Counted from the stretch's first letter, positions 53,341 through 62,689 are shown. The stretch is 64,000 nt of DNA from JADLHS01 sp020848635 (GCA_037044975.1 JBAOIL010000039.1:310001-374000), one strand, 5' to 3'. Numbers and translations are program-made. Notes: a model not told the origin generated them from the sequence alone.

Positions 53341-54091
53341 TCACGGGACGATCAAGGGTTTGTCGTTCCAATTGCAAATGCGGTTGGTCTGACCGCCCAC
53401 CACGATATCCACCCACAGGTCAAATTCGTTGCGGATTGTTCGTCGCGCCGGAGGAGACGTAGCGCCAAGGATTGGGATTCAGGCCGGGGTTCGTCGGGAG
53501 TATAGGTCGCAATCAATGCTGGCAGTTGTCCATGGCCACTTCACGGAACAGGCTAGCACGCGAATGCGTGCCACTCCGCTGTCAGTTCCTCGGCCGTATT
53601 GCGTGGGCTTCAAGTTCGATCTAGAAATTTCTTCGCCAACCTGGGCAGTTGTCATCACCGCCGCCGCTTCTAGCAATTCACAAAACCTCGAACGCAAGGT
53701 TTTCCAGCCGTGCTGCCAAATGACACTTCCAAAAGCATGATCGGCTGTCGGCGATTCTGCACGTCACCGTTCATTCGTCTGAAAAAACGCGCTCTGGTCA
53801 ACACCGTGCCGAGCAGTTCATAGTAGAGCCGATTGACGACCCTGCCATCGGGCATGGCCCGAATGGTCCGGGCGGGTAATGGCCGTATTGATGTTTGTAA
53901 TCCGTGATCGCCGAGGCAATCAGCTTCAATTCGGTCTGCGCCTTCTGCTTGGTGGTGTAAATCTTAATTCTGTTGAGCGGCCGGAAAAATCATGGCGGCG
54001 AGCGCGGCAATGACGGCGATCACCACGAGCATTTCCACGAGCGTGAAGGCCCGCCGTCCGACAGGTGTGAGGGGATGATTGCGATTTTCAT
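53341..54091 (-). CDS. Second pseudopilin, heavily frameshifted
   Basis: Starting at ATG 54091, one missing A in the run after the start restores a leader (NRNHPLTPVGRR) and the prepilin core AFTLVEMLVVIAVIAALAAMIFPAAQ. Then KQKAQTELKLIASAITDYKHQYGHYPPGPF reads as a GspG-type helix. After shifts come DGRVVNRLYYELLGTVLTRARFFRRMNGD and finally EFDLWVDIVVGGQTNRICNWNDKPLIVP with a TGA at 53341-53343. At least three indels are needed, so this is either a badly sequenced gene or a pseudogene. It lies 13 bp after the antitoxin gene. Confidence 0.7.
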
Positions 54092-54104
54092 TTTTTCCGG
54101 GCGG

Positions 54105-54386
54105 TCAGCGCTCGCGCAATTCGTTTTCCATGCGTTCGCTCAACCACTGTTTAATCATGCTCTGATAATTCAAATACCGGGCCCGCGCGAGGCGCTTGAT
54201 GCGCGCCAACATCCGCGGATCAATCCGCAGCGTAATGGTCACCGACTCCGAAACGTCGCTGCCACTCGCCACCGCCGCTTCCATCAACCGCAAGTCCGGG
54301 CGGTTCTCCGACCAAAAATCCGCCTCGGATTCCTCGCTGTCGAAGATCGGCACTTCTTCCCAATTTGCGATCGTGCGCATCTTCAA
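54105..54386 (-). CDS. BrnA/CopG-type antitoxin
   Basis: A 93-residue antitoxin with the IPxFxSE-type start (WEEVPIFDSEESEADFWSENRPD) and a C-terminal ribbon-helix-helix (VTITLRIDPRMLARIKRLARARYLNYQSMIKQWLSERM), the layout of the CopG-antitoxin family that pairs with BrnT toxins. It would bind the toxin and autorepress the promoter upstream of the toxin gene. A 159-bp gap, longer than usual, separates it from the toxin gene; no gene is seen in that gap. Confidence 0.85.
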   Translation of the reverse strand: MKMRTIANWEEVPIFDSEESEADFWSENRPDLRLMEAAVASGSDVSESVTITLRIDPRMLARIKRLARARYLNYQSMIKQWLSERMENELRER

Positions 54387-54545
54387 CCTTCAAAAACCTC
54401 ACCGCTGCTTTATCTGTTCCTAACCAAAATCAGCTTGCCGCCGGTAACCCCTGCTTGTCCGCAGCAAAGGCATCCAAAATCAAATCGTTGTCGTGCGACC
54501 GGCCTCACATCGTCAAGCATCACAAACTCGCCCCAAACCGACCGC

Positions 54546-54833
54546 CTACGGCGTCAAGGTCTGATCCATCTTTCGTTGGTAGAAAAACCGTTCTTCGGGT
54601 TGAAACGGCCGCGAGTGAATCACGCGGATCTGCTTCCCATTCGTGCGGTAAACGCTGAAAAAGCCATCCCCGCCAGCCGCCGCACCGAGATTAAAGAACC
54701 GCGCCTGAACCGCGAACCGCTGGGAGTCCGGCAGCAACCGAATCGCAAACGGATCTTCAAACGACTCTTCTATTTCCCGCTGAGTCAAAGAACTACCCAA
54801 TTCAAAGGGCGGATTGTTCCAATCGAACTCCAT
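54546..54833 (-). CDS. BrnT-like toxin
   Basis: A 95-residue protein resembling BrnT ribonuclease toxins: MEFDWNNPPFELGSSLTQREIEESFEDPFAIRLL at the N-terminus and GFFSVYRTNGKQIRVIHSRPFQPEERFFYQRK at the C-terminus, matching the family pattern of a central F(E/D)DP motif, then a beta-sheet with R-V-I-S/H-R and a final E-R-Y/F helix. It precedes the BrnA-like antitoxin on the same strand, the canonical order. Assignment is by motif pattern only. The start is ATG 54833, about 15 bp from a strong -10-like box. Confidence 0.7.
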   Translation of the reverse strand: MEFDWNNPPFELGSSLTQREIEESFEDPFAIRLLPDSQRFAVQARFFNLGAAAGGDGFFSVYRTNGKQIRVIHSRPFQPEERFFYQRKMDQTLTP

Positions 54834-54849
54834 TTCGAGTTAGTTGTAA

Positions 54850-54888
54850 ATAATACGCCCATGCAATGTAACTACAATGTATTTACAT
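54850..54888 (-). promoter_or_regulatory. Promoter with overlapping palindromic operator of the BrnT/BrnA pair
   Basis: On the minus strand: -35 TTGTAG (54872-54877), 16 bp, -10 TATTAT (54850-54855), 16 bp before the toxin ATG. A near-perfect 23-bp palindrome centred on 54877 (54866-54888; ATGTAA...TTACAT with inner TACA-A-TGTA, one mismatch) covers the -35 box. Ribbon-helix-helix antitoxins repress by binding such sites. Confidence 0.6.
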
Positions 54889-54997
54889 CCAAGCATGGCG
54901 ACACGTCAACAAGTTTTTCAAAGTTTCTGCGTGAACTCATCAAAGAGTCTGGATCGGCGGCTAAGCCGCCAGCGACCGCCCCGCGCCAAAAGTCGTA

Positions 54998-56302
54998 TTA
55001 TTCCTTATCGCCGCTATCCCCACCCAGACCATTCATCAGATCAATCAAGGGAAGGAACATCGCGATCACGATGCTGCCGACGATAACCGCCAGGAAAATG
55101 ATCATGATGGGCTCCAAGAGCGAAGTCATGGCCGCCACGGCGTTGTCCACCTCGTCGTCAAAGTTGTCGGCGATCTTCATCATCATTTCCGGGAGCGCGC
55201 CCGTCTGCTCGCCGACGTCCACCATTGAGATCACCATCGGCGGAAACACGCCCGAGGCTTCGAGCGGGGCGGTAATGGTCTCGCCCTCTTTTACGCTTTC
55301 ATGGACGGCACTGACAGCGTTGGCAATGATGACGTTGCCCGCGGTTTCGCGGACGATGGTCAAGGCCTGCAAGATCGGCACGCCGCTGCTGACCAGCGTG
55401 CCCAGCGTCCGCGTAAAGCGGGAGATGGCCACTTTGCTGACCACCGGGCCAATCACCGGCACTTTGAGTTTGAATTTATCCCAGACGTAGCGCCCGAATT
55501 TGGTTTTGATGAACAAGAGAAAGACGATCACCACCGCGGCAACCGTAATCGCGGTGGCGATAATATTACCACGAACGATGTCGCTGATGGCCATGACGAA
55601 CTGAGTAAACGCCGGCAACGGCCGCCCTTCGCCCAAGCCGGCAAACACTTCCTTGAATTTGGGAATTACGATTACGACCAGAACGCCCATGATGGCCACG
55701 GCAACCACCATCACCGCCACGGGATAAAACATCGCGGCGATCACCTTGCCCTTGATTTTCTGGGCCTTTTCCTGAAATTCGGAGAGGCGATTGAGCACCA
55801 CTTCCAGCACACCGCCAAGTTCGCCCGCTTTGACCATGTTCACGTACAGCCGGTTGAAAACTTTCGGATGCTGCGCCAGCGCCTCGGAAAAAGTGCTCCC
55901 TCCTTCGACGGCGAGAGAGAGATCGCCGAGAATGGATTTAAGCACGGGACTGCGCTCCTGTTTTTCCAGCACCCGCATGCCGCGCAGCAACGGCAACCCG
56001 GCATCCACCAACGTGGCCAACTGCCGGGTAAACGTGGTGAGCACCTTGGACTTAACGCCGCCGCCCAAACCGGGAATCTTGATATTAAGATTGATGCCCT
56101 TTTTCTTCTTAGCGCCAGGCCGGCCGGCGGCAGGGGATTTTTTCGAGGACTTCTCCTTTGCCTTGTCCACCTCGACAATTCTGGTCGGGAACAATTGCAT
56201 CTCCTTGACGCGTCCAATCGCCTCGTTCTGGCTGGCCGCTTCGATGGTGCCTTTCTGCTCCTTGCCCTTCTGATCCATCGCCACGTAACTAAATTTAGGC
56301 AT
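54998..56302 (-). CDS. pilC: Type IV pilus/type II secretion inner-membrane protein PilC/GspF
   Basis: A 434-residue polytopic platform protein. A short N-terminal domain (PKFSYVAMDQKGKEQKGTIEA) is followed by a Lys/Gly-rich linker and two T2SSF domains: the first starts FTRQLATLVDAGLPLLRGMRVLEKQE (about 90) and contains VNMVKAGELGGVLEVVLNRL; the second repeats the pattern with FTRTLGTLVSSGVPILQAL and VDVGEQTGALPEMMMKIA. Membrane helices occur at about 195-220, 250-270 and 395-425. It interacts with the PilB ATPase encoded 12 bp upstream. Last machine gene before the toxin-antitoxin pair and pseudopilins. Confidence 0.96.
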   Translation of the reverse strand: MPKFSYVAMDQKGKEQKGTIEAASQNEAIGRVKEMQLFPTRIVEVDKAKEKSSKKSPAAGRPGAKKKKGINLNIKIPGLGGGVKSKVLTTFTRQLATLVDAGLPLLRGMRVLEKQERSPVLKSILGDLSLAVEGGSTFSEALAQHPKVFNRLYVNMVKAGELGGVLEVVLNRLSEFQEKAQKIKGKVIAAMFYPVAVMVVAVAIMGVLVVIVIPKFKEVFAGLGEGRPLPAFTQFVMAISDIVRGNIIATAITVAAVVIVFLLFIKTKFGRYVWDKFKLKVPVIGPVVSKVAISRFTRTLGTLVSSGVPILQALTIVRETAGNVIIANAVSAVHESVKEGETITAPLEASGVFPPMVISMVDVGEQTGALPEMMMKIADNFDDEVDNAVAAMTSLLEPIMIIFLAVIVGSIVIAMFLPLIDLMNGLGGDSGDKE

Positions 56303-56314
56303 AACGGTTTCGGC

Positions 56315-58025
56315 TTAAGTGTATTTGACGACTTCTTCGATCGACGTATCCCCGTCGAAAATGCTGCGTAGGCCGTCCTCGCGCAGGGTAACCATGCCGA
56401 GTTCGACGGCCTTCTGGCGCAACACGATGGTGGGCGCCCGGTCGGTGATCATCGAACGGATGGTGTCACTGCACACGAGCAATTCATAAATGCCTTTGCG
56501 GCCCTTGTAACCGGTATCGTTGCAGGTGGAACAACCGCGTCCATAATAAAAAACCTTGTCCCCCAGATCATGGGGCGAAAGGTTGAGCAGCGCCAGTTGG
56601 GCTTCCGTCGGCTCAAACGGTGTTCGGCAGTCTTTGCAGACTTTGCGCACCAACCGCTGGCCAAGCACGGCCATCAAGGTGGAAGAAACCAGGAACGGTT
56701 CGGTGCCCATGTCCACCAACCGCGTCACCGCACCGGGGGCGTCGTTCGTGTGCAGGGTGCTTAAGACCAGATGGCCGGTGAGCGAAGCCTGAATGGCAAT
56801 CTGCGCGGTTTCCAAATCGCGCATTTCCCCGACCATGATAATGTCCGGGTCCTGGCGCAAAAAGGAGCGCAGCGCCTTGCCGAACGTCATGCCCACGCCT
56901 TCATTGATGGCCACCTGCATGATGCCTTCAATGTCGAACTCCACCGGATCCTCGGCCGTCAGGAGTTTGGAATCAATCGTGTTGACCCGGCGCAAACAGG
57001 AGTAGAGCGTGGTTGTCTTGCCGCAGCCCGTCGGCCCCGTCACGACAAAAATGCCGTTGGGCCGCTGGATGACTTCCGAGACGAAGTCGTGCACGTATTT
57101 CGGAAAACCCAAGGATTCCAGCTCCAGATTCACGGAACTGCGATCCAACACACGGAGCACGACGGACTCGCCAAATTGCGTCGGCAAAGTGGACACGCGC
57201 AGGTCAATCTCCTTGTGTCCCAGCTTATAATTGATGCGTCCGTCCTGCGGCAGCCGGCGCTCGGAGATGTTCAAATTCGCCATGACCTTGATGCGCGACA
57301 CGACGGGCAAGGCCAGATGCTTGGGCGGCGGCGACATTTCGTACAAAGCACCGTCCACGCGATAACGGATGCGAAACTCCGTCTCGAACGGCTCGAAGTG
57401 AATGTCGCTGGCCCGATCCTTGACCGCCTGGAACAGCACCAGATTCACGAAGCGCACGATCGGGGCCTCATTCGCAAGGCCGGCTATGAGCGTTTCGTCG
57501 TCCGTTTCCGTCGCCACAATGGATTCCTCGGCGATCTTCTCGTCACCACCGAGTTCCTTGAGGATGTCCGAAACGTCACCGCCCATTTCCTCACCGTAGA
57601 TACTTGTCCAACCCCGCCTGGATGTCCGCCGGGTGGGCAACGAGGACCTGAATTTCCTTCTTGGCAACAAAACTCAATTCATCCACGCGCCCCGGATCGA
57701 GCGGGTCTTCAAAGGCCACCCGCAAAGTGCCATCGCTCAATTCCACCGGCAGACAGCGATACATCTTGGCCGTGCTCGCCGGCACCGCAGCCAAAGCGTC
57801 CTTGGGCAATTCAACATTGCGCAGGGCCACGACCTCCGTGCCGAGGTGGTTTGCCATCGCCTGCAAAATGGCATCCGCGTCGAGGATTCCGAAATTCTGC
57901 AACGCCTGAAATACCGGCGTGCCGTTCCGCTTCACTTCGCCCGCAACCTCCTCGTACTGCAGGTCGTCAATCAGTCCCTGCTCCTTGACGAGCGACAACA
58001 GCGGGTTTGAAATTTCTTCGGCCAT
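56315..58025 (-). CDS. pilB: Type IV pilus assembly ATPase PilB/GspE, one frameshift
   Basis: A roughly 570-residue secretion ATPase. The N-terminal MshEN-like domain starts at ATG 58025 (ISNPLLSLVKEQGLIDDLQYEEV). An extra C near 57603 ends the frame at GLDKY; without it the protein continues GEEMGGDVSDILKELGG. The ATPase core has IHFEPFETEFRIRYRVDG, Walker A VVTGPTGCGKTTTLYS, the Asp box, Walker B IIMVGEMRD and the tetracysteine zinc motif (CKDC near 56635, CSTC near 56530). The Walker A loop carries Cys instead of the more usual Ser. Powers extension/secretion with PilC. Confidence 0.95.
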
Positions 58026-58037
58026 ATTTGTTGCGCG

Positions 58038-59144
58038 TCAAGCCTTGCCACCATCCGCACCTACCGCCGCCGCCAGTTCCAGTTCCTGCAGTTTCTGCTG
58101 AATCGTAACCGGGTCCTGCGACTTGGTGATGACTTCCTCGCGCGCGATCATGCCGGCCATGTATTTTTCCAAGAGGAAGCTGTCCAGGGTCACCATGCCG
58201 TATTTGGCGCCGGTCTGAATGTCCGACTGGAGCCGGAATGTCTTGTTATCGCGAATGAGCGCCGCAATGGACGGCGTGTTGATCATGATTTCAAAAATGG
58301 CGACCCGGCCCGGCTTGTCCACGCGCGGAATCAACAACTGCGAAATGACCGCCCGCAAGACGGTGGAGAGCTGGATGCGAATCGTTTCCTGCTGGTTTAC
58401 CGGAAAGGCGTTCACCAGACGGTCAATCGTTTTGGCCGCGCCAGTGGTGTGCAGGGTACCGAAGACCAAGTGGCCGGTTTCCGCGGCCGTCACGGCCGCT
58501 TCGATGGTTTCCAAGTCGCGCATTTCACCCACCAGCACAATGTCCGGGTCCTGCCGCAATGCACGCCGCAAACCCTCGGCAAAGTTCGGCACGTCCACGC
58601 CAATCTCGCGTTGGGTCACCAGCGCCTTCTTGTGTTTATGATAATACTCGATCGGGTCTTCAATGGTGATGATGTGCGCCTCATCGCGTTCCTCGTTGAT
58701 GATGTTGAGCATCGAGGCCAGCGTCGTGGTCTTGCCGGAGCCGGTCGGGCCCGTCACCAACACCAGGCCGCGGGGCAGGTAAAGCAGTTCCTTCGCGGAA
58801 GGGGGAATGCCAATCTGCTCCATCGTGAGCAACTTGCTGGGAATTTGCCGCAGCACCATGGCGAAATTCCCCTTTTCCTTGAACACGCTGACGCGGAACC
58901 GCGCCATCTCCCCGAACGCGAAACCGAAATCCGCCCCGCCCCGCTCGCGCACATGCTGGATGTGATCCTCGGAGGTGATGCTGCGCATCAACTCTTCCGC
59001 GTCCTCCGGCCGGCACAGCGGGCCTTCCACGCGATGCAGAATACCATGCACCCGGATCGTCGGCGGCACCCCCACACGGATGTGAAGATCGGAAGCGCCT
59101 TCCGACACCACCAACTGCAACAGATCGGACATCGAATATGCCAT
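58038..59144 (-). CDS. pilT: Twitching-motility/retraction ATPase PilT
   Basis: A 368-residue PilT family ATPase: N-terminal PAS-like part (DLLQLVVSEGASDLHIRVGVPPTIRVHG), Walker A TGPTGSGKTTT at about 131-141, HIITIEDPIEY, Asp/His boxes, Walker B DIVLVGEMRDLET, the His box GHLVFGTLHTTGAAKTIDRLVNAFP and the AIRNLIRE-like SIAALIRDNKTFRLQSDIQTG segment. Length matches PilT. It depolymerises pili in twitching systems; classical type II secretion systems lack it, so its presence argues for a retractable pilus. The gene lies between two PilB-type genes. Confidence 0.96.
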   Translation of the reverse strand: MAYSMSDLLQLVVSEGASDLHIRVGVPPTIRVHGILHRVEGPLCRPEDAEELMRSITSEDHIQHVRERGGADFGFAFGEMARFRVSVFKEKGNFAMVLRQIPSKLLTMEQIGIPPSAKELLYLPRGLVLVTGPTGSGKTTTLASMLNIINEERDEAHIITIEDPIEYYHKHKKALVTQREIGVDVPNFAEGLRRALRQDPDIVLVGEMRDLETIEAAVTAAETGHLVFGTLHTTGAAKTIDRLVNAFPVNQQETIRIQLSTVLRAVISQLLIPRVDKPGRVAIFEIMINTPSIAALIRDNKTFRLQSDIQTGAKYGMVTLDSFLLEKYMAGMIAREEVITKSQDPVTIQQKLQELELAAAVGADGGKA

Positions 59145-59182
59145 GCGTAAAATCTCCGGTTCTCTCGATTGGACAAAGCTGT

Positions 59183-60901
59183 TTAATTATCGTCACCCAC
59201 GGTCGCCCGAATGACTTCATCGGGCGTGGTCAGTCCGGCGAGAACCTTCCGGACGCCGTCCTCGCGCAAAGTGCGCATCCCCATCTCGCGCGCCCGCGCG
59301 CGCAGCACGGAAGTTGGCACCTTGTCATAAATCAACTTGCGGGCGTCGTCATCAATGACAAAGACCTCAAAAATGCCCATCCGGCCGCGGCAACCCGTGT
59401 TGGAACAATTCTCGCACCCCTTGCCTTTCCGGTAGGTCGCCTCGGGGTTGGTCGCCGGATCAATCCCCAGCGCTTTGAGTTCCGAGTCGGGCGGCACCCA
59501 GGGGGCGCCGCATTTCTTGCAAATTTTTCGCACCAGGCGTTGAGCCAGCAGCGCGCGGGTGGACGAGGCCACCAGGAATGGCTTCACGCCAATGTCAATC
59601 AAGCGCGTCACCGCGCCCGGAGCATCGTTGGTGTGGAGGGTGGAGAATACCAAGTGACCGGTCAGCGACGCGTTGATGGCGATGGACGCCGTCTCAATGT
59701 CGCGAATTTCGCCGATCATTATGATGTTGGGCGCCTGCCGCAGAATGGCGCGCAACGCCCCGGAAAACGTCAGGCCCACTGCTTCACTGACCTGCACCTG
59801 ATTGATGCCGGCCAGCACGTATTCCACGGGATCCTCAACGGTAATGATCTTGCGATCCGGCCGGTTAATGAAATGGAGACAGGAGTAGAGCGTTGTCGTC
59901 TTGCCGGAACCGGTCGGCCCGGTGACTAGAAACAGGCCGTCGGGCAAGCTGATCAGTTTTTCGATCACCTGTTGGTCATCCGACAAGAAGCCCAGTTCCG
60001 CCAAACCCACGCGCAACCCCTCCTTGTCCAGAATACGCATGACGATGGACTCGCCGTGATTCGTCGGCAGGCACGAGACGCGCAAATCAATCAACTTGTT
60101 GGCGCCCACGCTGGTCTGGATGCGGCCGTCCTGCGGAATGCGATGTTCCGCAATGGACATGTTCGATTGAATCTTAAGCCGCGCGATCATGGCCGCCTGC
60201 AGGCGCTTGGGCGGGCTTTTCATCTCGTGCATCATTCCGTCAATGCGGTAACGCAAACGAAATCGTTTCGCCAGCGGCTCGAGGTGAATGTCCGACGCAC
60301 GCATCTTGAACGCGTCCGTGATGATCTGGTTCACCAGACGGATCAGCGGCGCATCTCCTTCCACGGTGGCGGCATCCCCACCCGTGGCAATGTCCCCCTG
60401 CGGCATGGCGATTTCGACTTCCCCCTTGGTGATCTCCTGGATCATGTGATCCACCACGGAGTCGCCCCGCCCGCCATAGTATTTGCCCAAGGCAGCCTCG
60501 ATGTCCGGCTCGGACGCCACCTGCAAGACAATCTCCGTATGCAACAAATGGGTCAGCGAATCAATCGTGGCGAGATCGGAGGGATCGGCAATGGCCACGG
60601 TCAGCGTGCCATCATGTTTGTAAACGGGAACGACCCGGTATTTCTTGGCAATGTGGCGCGGAATGGCGGCGATGACTTCATCCTCGACCTTCATCCCGGA
60701 GAGTTGCACCACCTCCGCGCCGAAATGCGCGGCTTTGGCCTGGGTGACATCCGCCGGGCGCACAATCTTGTTGGCGACCATGTAATCCACCACGCCCACG
60801 CCGGCGGATTGCGCCTCCTGCTGCGCCAAGGCCACCTGATCCGGGGTCACGAACCCCAGGTCGGTCAGCATGTCTACCAGATAATCGTCTTTCTCAGCCA
60901 C
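59183..60901 (-). CDS. PilB/GspE-family assembly ATPase, second paralogue
   Basis: A 572-residue intact PilB-like ATPase. MshEN-type N-domain (DYLVDMLTDLGFVTPDQVALAQQEA), IHLEPLAKRFRLRYRIDG, Walker A VTGPTGSGKTTTLYS, EDPVEYVLAGINQVQV, Walker B NIIMIGEIRDIET, GHLVFSTLHTNDAPGAV and zinc-binding CKKCGAPW...CENCSNTGCRGR. The start is taken as GTG 60901 (VAEKDDYLVDML) because the frame above it has no family features and no ATG close by. First gene of the pilus cluster. The two PilB paralogues may serve different pilins or form a mixed motor. Confidence 0.94.
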   Translation of the reverse strand: MAEKDDYLVDMLTDLGFVTPDQVALAQQEAQSAGVGVVDYMVANKIVRPADVTQAKAAHFGAEVVQLSGMKVEDEVIAAIPRHIAKKYRVVPVYKHDGTLTVAIADPSDLATIDSLTHLLHTEIVLQVASEPDIEAALGKYYGGRGDSVVDHMIQEITKGEVEIAMPQGDIATGGDAATVEGDAPLIRLVNQIITDAFKMRASDIHLEPLAKRFRLRYRIDGMMHEMKSPPKRLQAAMIARLKIQSNMSIAEHRIPQDGRIQTSVGANKLIDLRVSCLPTNHGESIVMRILDKEGLRVGLAELGFLSDDQQVIEKLISLPDGLFLVTGPTGSGKTTTLYSCLHFINRPDRKIITVEDPVEYVLAGINQVQVSEAVGLTFSGALRAILRQAPNIIMIGEIRDIETASIAINASLTGHLVFSTLHTNDAPGAVTRLIDIGVKPFLVASSTRALLAQRLVRKICKKCGAPWVPPDSELKALGIDPATNPEATYRKGKGCENCSNTGCRGRMGIFEVFVIDDDARKLIYDKVPTSVLRARAREMGMRTLREDGVRKVLAGLTTPDEVIRATVGDDN

Positions 60902-61369
60902 AGTATTCAAAGCTCCACGGAGTTTGAGCGTGGAAACTAGGGCGCAGAGTAGTCGCGGGCGCCGCGCTGTGTCAAATGCGGACAAGATGCCAGCGGATTT
61001 ATTTTTCCAACGCCGATCAATCCCATCGTGGTTTGCTTGCCTGAAAGTTTTTCCAAATGAGCGTAGATGCACATAGGCGGATGTTTTTCAAAAATTGAAA
61101 GGCCGCTTAACCCTGGAAAGCAGCGTTCCTATTTCAAAGAGAATCCAGGGCATTGATCGGGACAAATTGTCCGTTCATAAGTCGCATCCCATGGACACTC
61201 CGCTGTCACTGCCGTGGCAAAATCGTGCACTATTTGGCAGGAACCTCTGCGTTAATCGTTGGCGTCAAGCTGCGAAGACCGACCGCCCTCTGCCGATTGC
61301 ATCCCAAGGTGACCATTCGCAGTCGGCCAGGATTCAGTTGGCAATCTTTCTGCGTTAGATCGTCAAAGT
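60902..61369. other. Divergent intergenic region, no gene recognised
   Basis: About 470 bp between the pilus cluster (-) and the Fn3 protein (+). It is less GC-rich than the surroundings in parts (around 61075-61110), as expected for promoters. I see no tRNA, repeat or family-like ORF; a short + strand frame at 61095-61358 has no recognisable features. Confidence 0.5.
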
Positions 61370-61390
61370 ATGTTGTACCATGGTGACGCA

Positions 61391-62689
61391 ATGCGGGAGA
61401 GGATCACAGCTCTCACTTCAATTCTGTGCGGAATTCTGGCCGTACTGTCTTGCCCCTCCCATTTGCAGGCTGGCAGCGTTACCCTAGCTTGGGACCCATC
61501 GCCTGACGCCAGCGTCGTGGTGTACCGAGTTTACTACGGCCCAACCAGCCGCAGTTACACCAACTCCATCCAAGTCGGCAACGTAACAAATGCCAGCATT
61601 GTCGGGCTGGTTGATGGGGCGACTTATTACTTTGGCGCCACCGCCCTGGACGGCTCCGGGCTCGAAAGTGACTTTTCCAACGAGACGCTTTACTCCGTTC
61701 CCATTCCGCTTGGCAACCAGTCGCCCACGCTCACCGCGCTGGCCAATATCACGATCAATGAAAGCGCCGGCTTGCAAACCGTCAATCTCGCCGGCATCAC
61801 CTCCGGCGCCACGAATGAAGCCCAGACGCTCACTGTCACCGCCACCTCCAGCAACCCGGGCTTGATCCCCAATCCCACCGTCAGTTATACCAGTCCGAAC
61901 CCCACCGGTACCATCGCCTTCACGCCGGTCGCCCTCGCCTTCGGGTCTGCCACTCTCACCGTCACCGTCAACGATGGCGGCGCCAGCAACAACATCGTCA
62001 CCCGCTCTTTCACGGTCACAGTGAACTCCGTCAACCAGTCGCCCACGCTCACCGCGCTGGCCAATATCACGATCAATGAAAGCGCCGGCTTGCAAACCGT
62101 CAATCTCGCCGGCATCACCTCCGGCGCCACGAATGAAGCCCAGACGCTCACTGTCACCGCCACCTCCAGCAACCCGGGCTTGATCCCCAATCCCACCGTC
62201 AGTTATACCAGTCCGAACCCCACCGGTACCATCGCCTTCACGCCGGTCGCCCTCGCCTTCGGGTCTGCCACTCTCACCGTCACCGTCAACGATGGCGGCG
62301 CCAGCAACAACATCGTCACCCGCTCTTTCACGGTCACGGTGAACCAATTGCCCACCATTTCCCCAATCACCGACCAAGTTATCGTCATTAACTCGGCGAC
62401 CGCACCGCTTCCCTTCACCATTGGCGACAGCGAGAGCAGTGTATCCAGCCTGACCCTGTCCGCCAGTTCGGCCAACCTGTCGCTGGTTCAAAACACCAAC
62501 ATCGTCTTCGGCGGCACCGACGGCAATCGCAGCGTAACCGTCACCCCCCTGCCCGGTCAGACTGGGATCGTAGATATCACGATCAGCGTCAATGACGGAA
62601 CAGGAAGCGCCAACCAAACCTTCCAGCTCAATGTTCGCCCGAAGCCAACCGCACCGCGCAACATGCGGATTGTCCAAGCTTCGCCATAA
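61391..62689 (+). CDS. Secreted protein with fibronectin-like and repeated Ig-like domains
   Basis: About 432 residues from ATG 61391, which starts a signal peptide (ALTSILCGILAVLSCPSHLQA); an ATG 21 bp upstream is also possible. An Fn3-like domain (SVTLAWDPSPDASVVVYRVYYGP...GATYYFGATALDGSG) comes first. Then two identical 106-residue repeats (each beginning NQSPTLTALANITINESAG) and a third, shorter related module (QLPTISPITDQVIV). This architecture is seen in surface or extracellular adhesins and in matrix proteins; no catalytic domain is present. The protein ends at RIVQASP, which may be short compared with relatives. Confidence 0.75.
   Translation: MRERITALTSILCGILAVLSCPSHLQAGSVTLAWDPSPDASVVVYRVYYGPTSRSYTNSIQVGNVTNASIVGLVDGATYYFGATALDGSGLESDFSNETLYSVPIPLGNQSPTLTALANITINESAGLQTVNLAGITSGATNEAQTLTVTATSSNPGLIPNPTVSYTSPNPTGTIAFTPVALAFGSATLTVTVNDGGASNNIVTRSFTVTVNSVNQSPTLTALANITINESAGLQTVNLAGITSGATNEAQTLTVTATSSNPGLIPNPTVSYTSPNPTGTIAFTPVALAFGSATLTVTVNDGGASNNIVTRSFTVTVNQLPTISPITDQVIVINSATAPLPFTIGDSESSVSSLTLSASSANLSLVQNTNIVFGGTDGNRSVTVTPLPGQTGIVDITISVNDGTGSANQTFQLNVRPKPTAPRNMRIVQASP
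61715..62337. repeat. Perfect tandem duplication, 318-bp unit
   Basis: 61715-62019 and 62033-62337 are identical over 305 bp; offset is 318 bp (106 codons), so the repeat keeps the frame. The first difference is at 62020 (A) versus 62338 (G). Complete identity including synonymous sites indicates recent duplication or gene conversion. Confidence 0.95.

Noticed and set aside
53021..53416. 131-codon minus-strand frame between pseudopilins
   Set aside because: No family features, Arg/Pro/Ser-rich, and it overlaps the readable C-terminus of the frameshifted pseudopilin in another frame.
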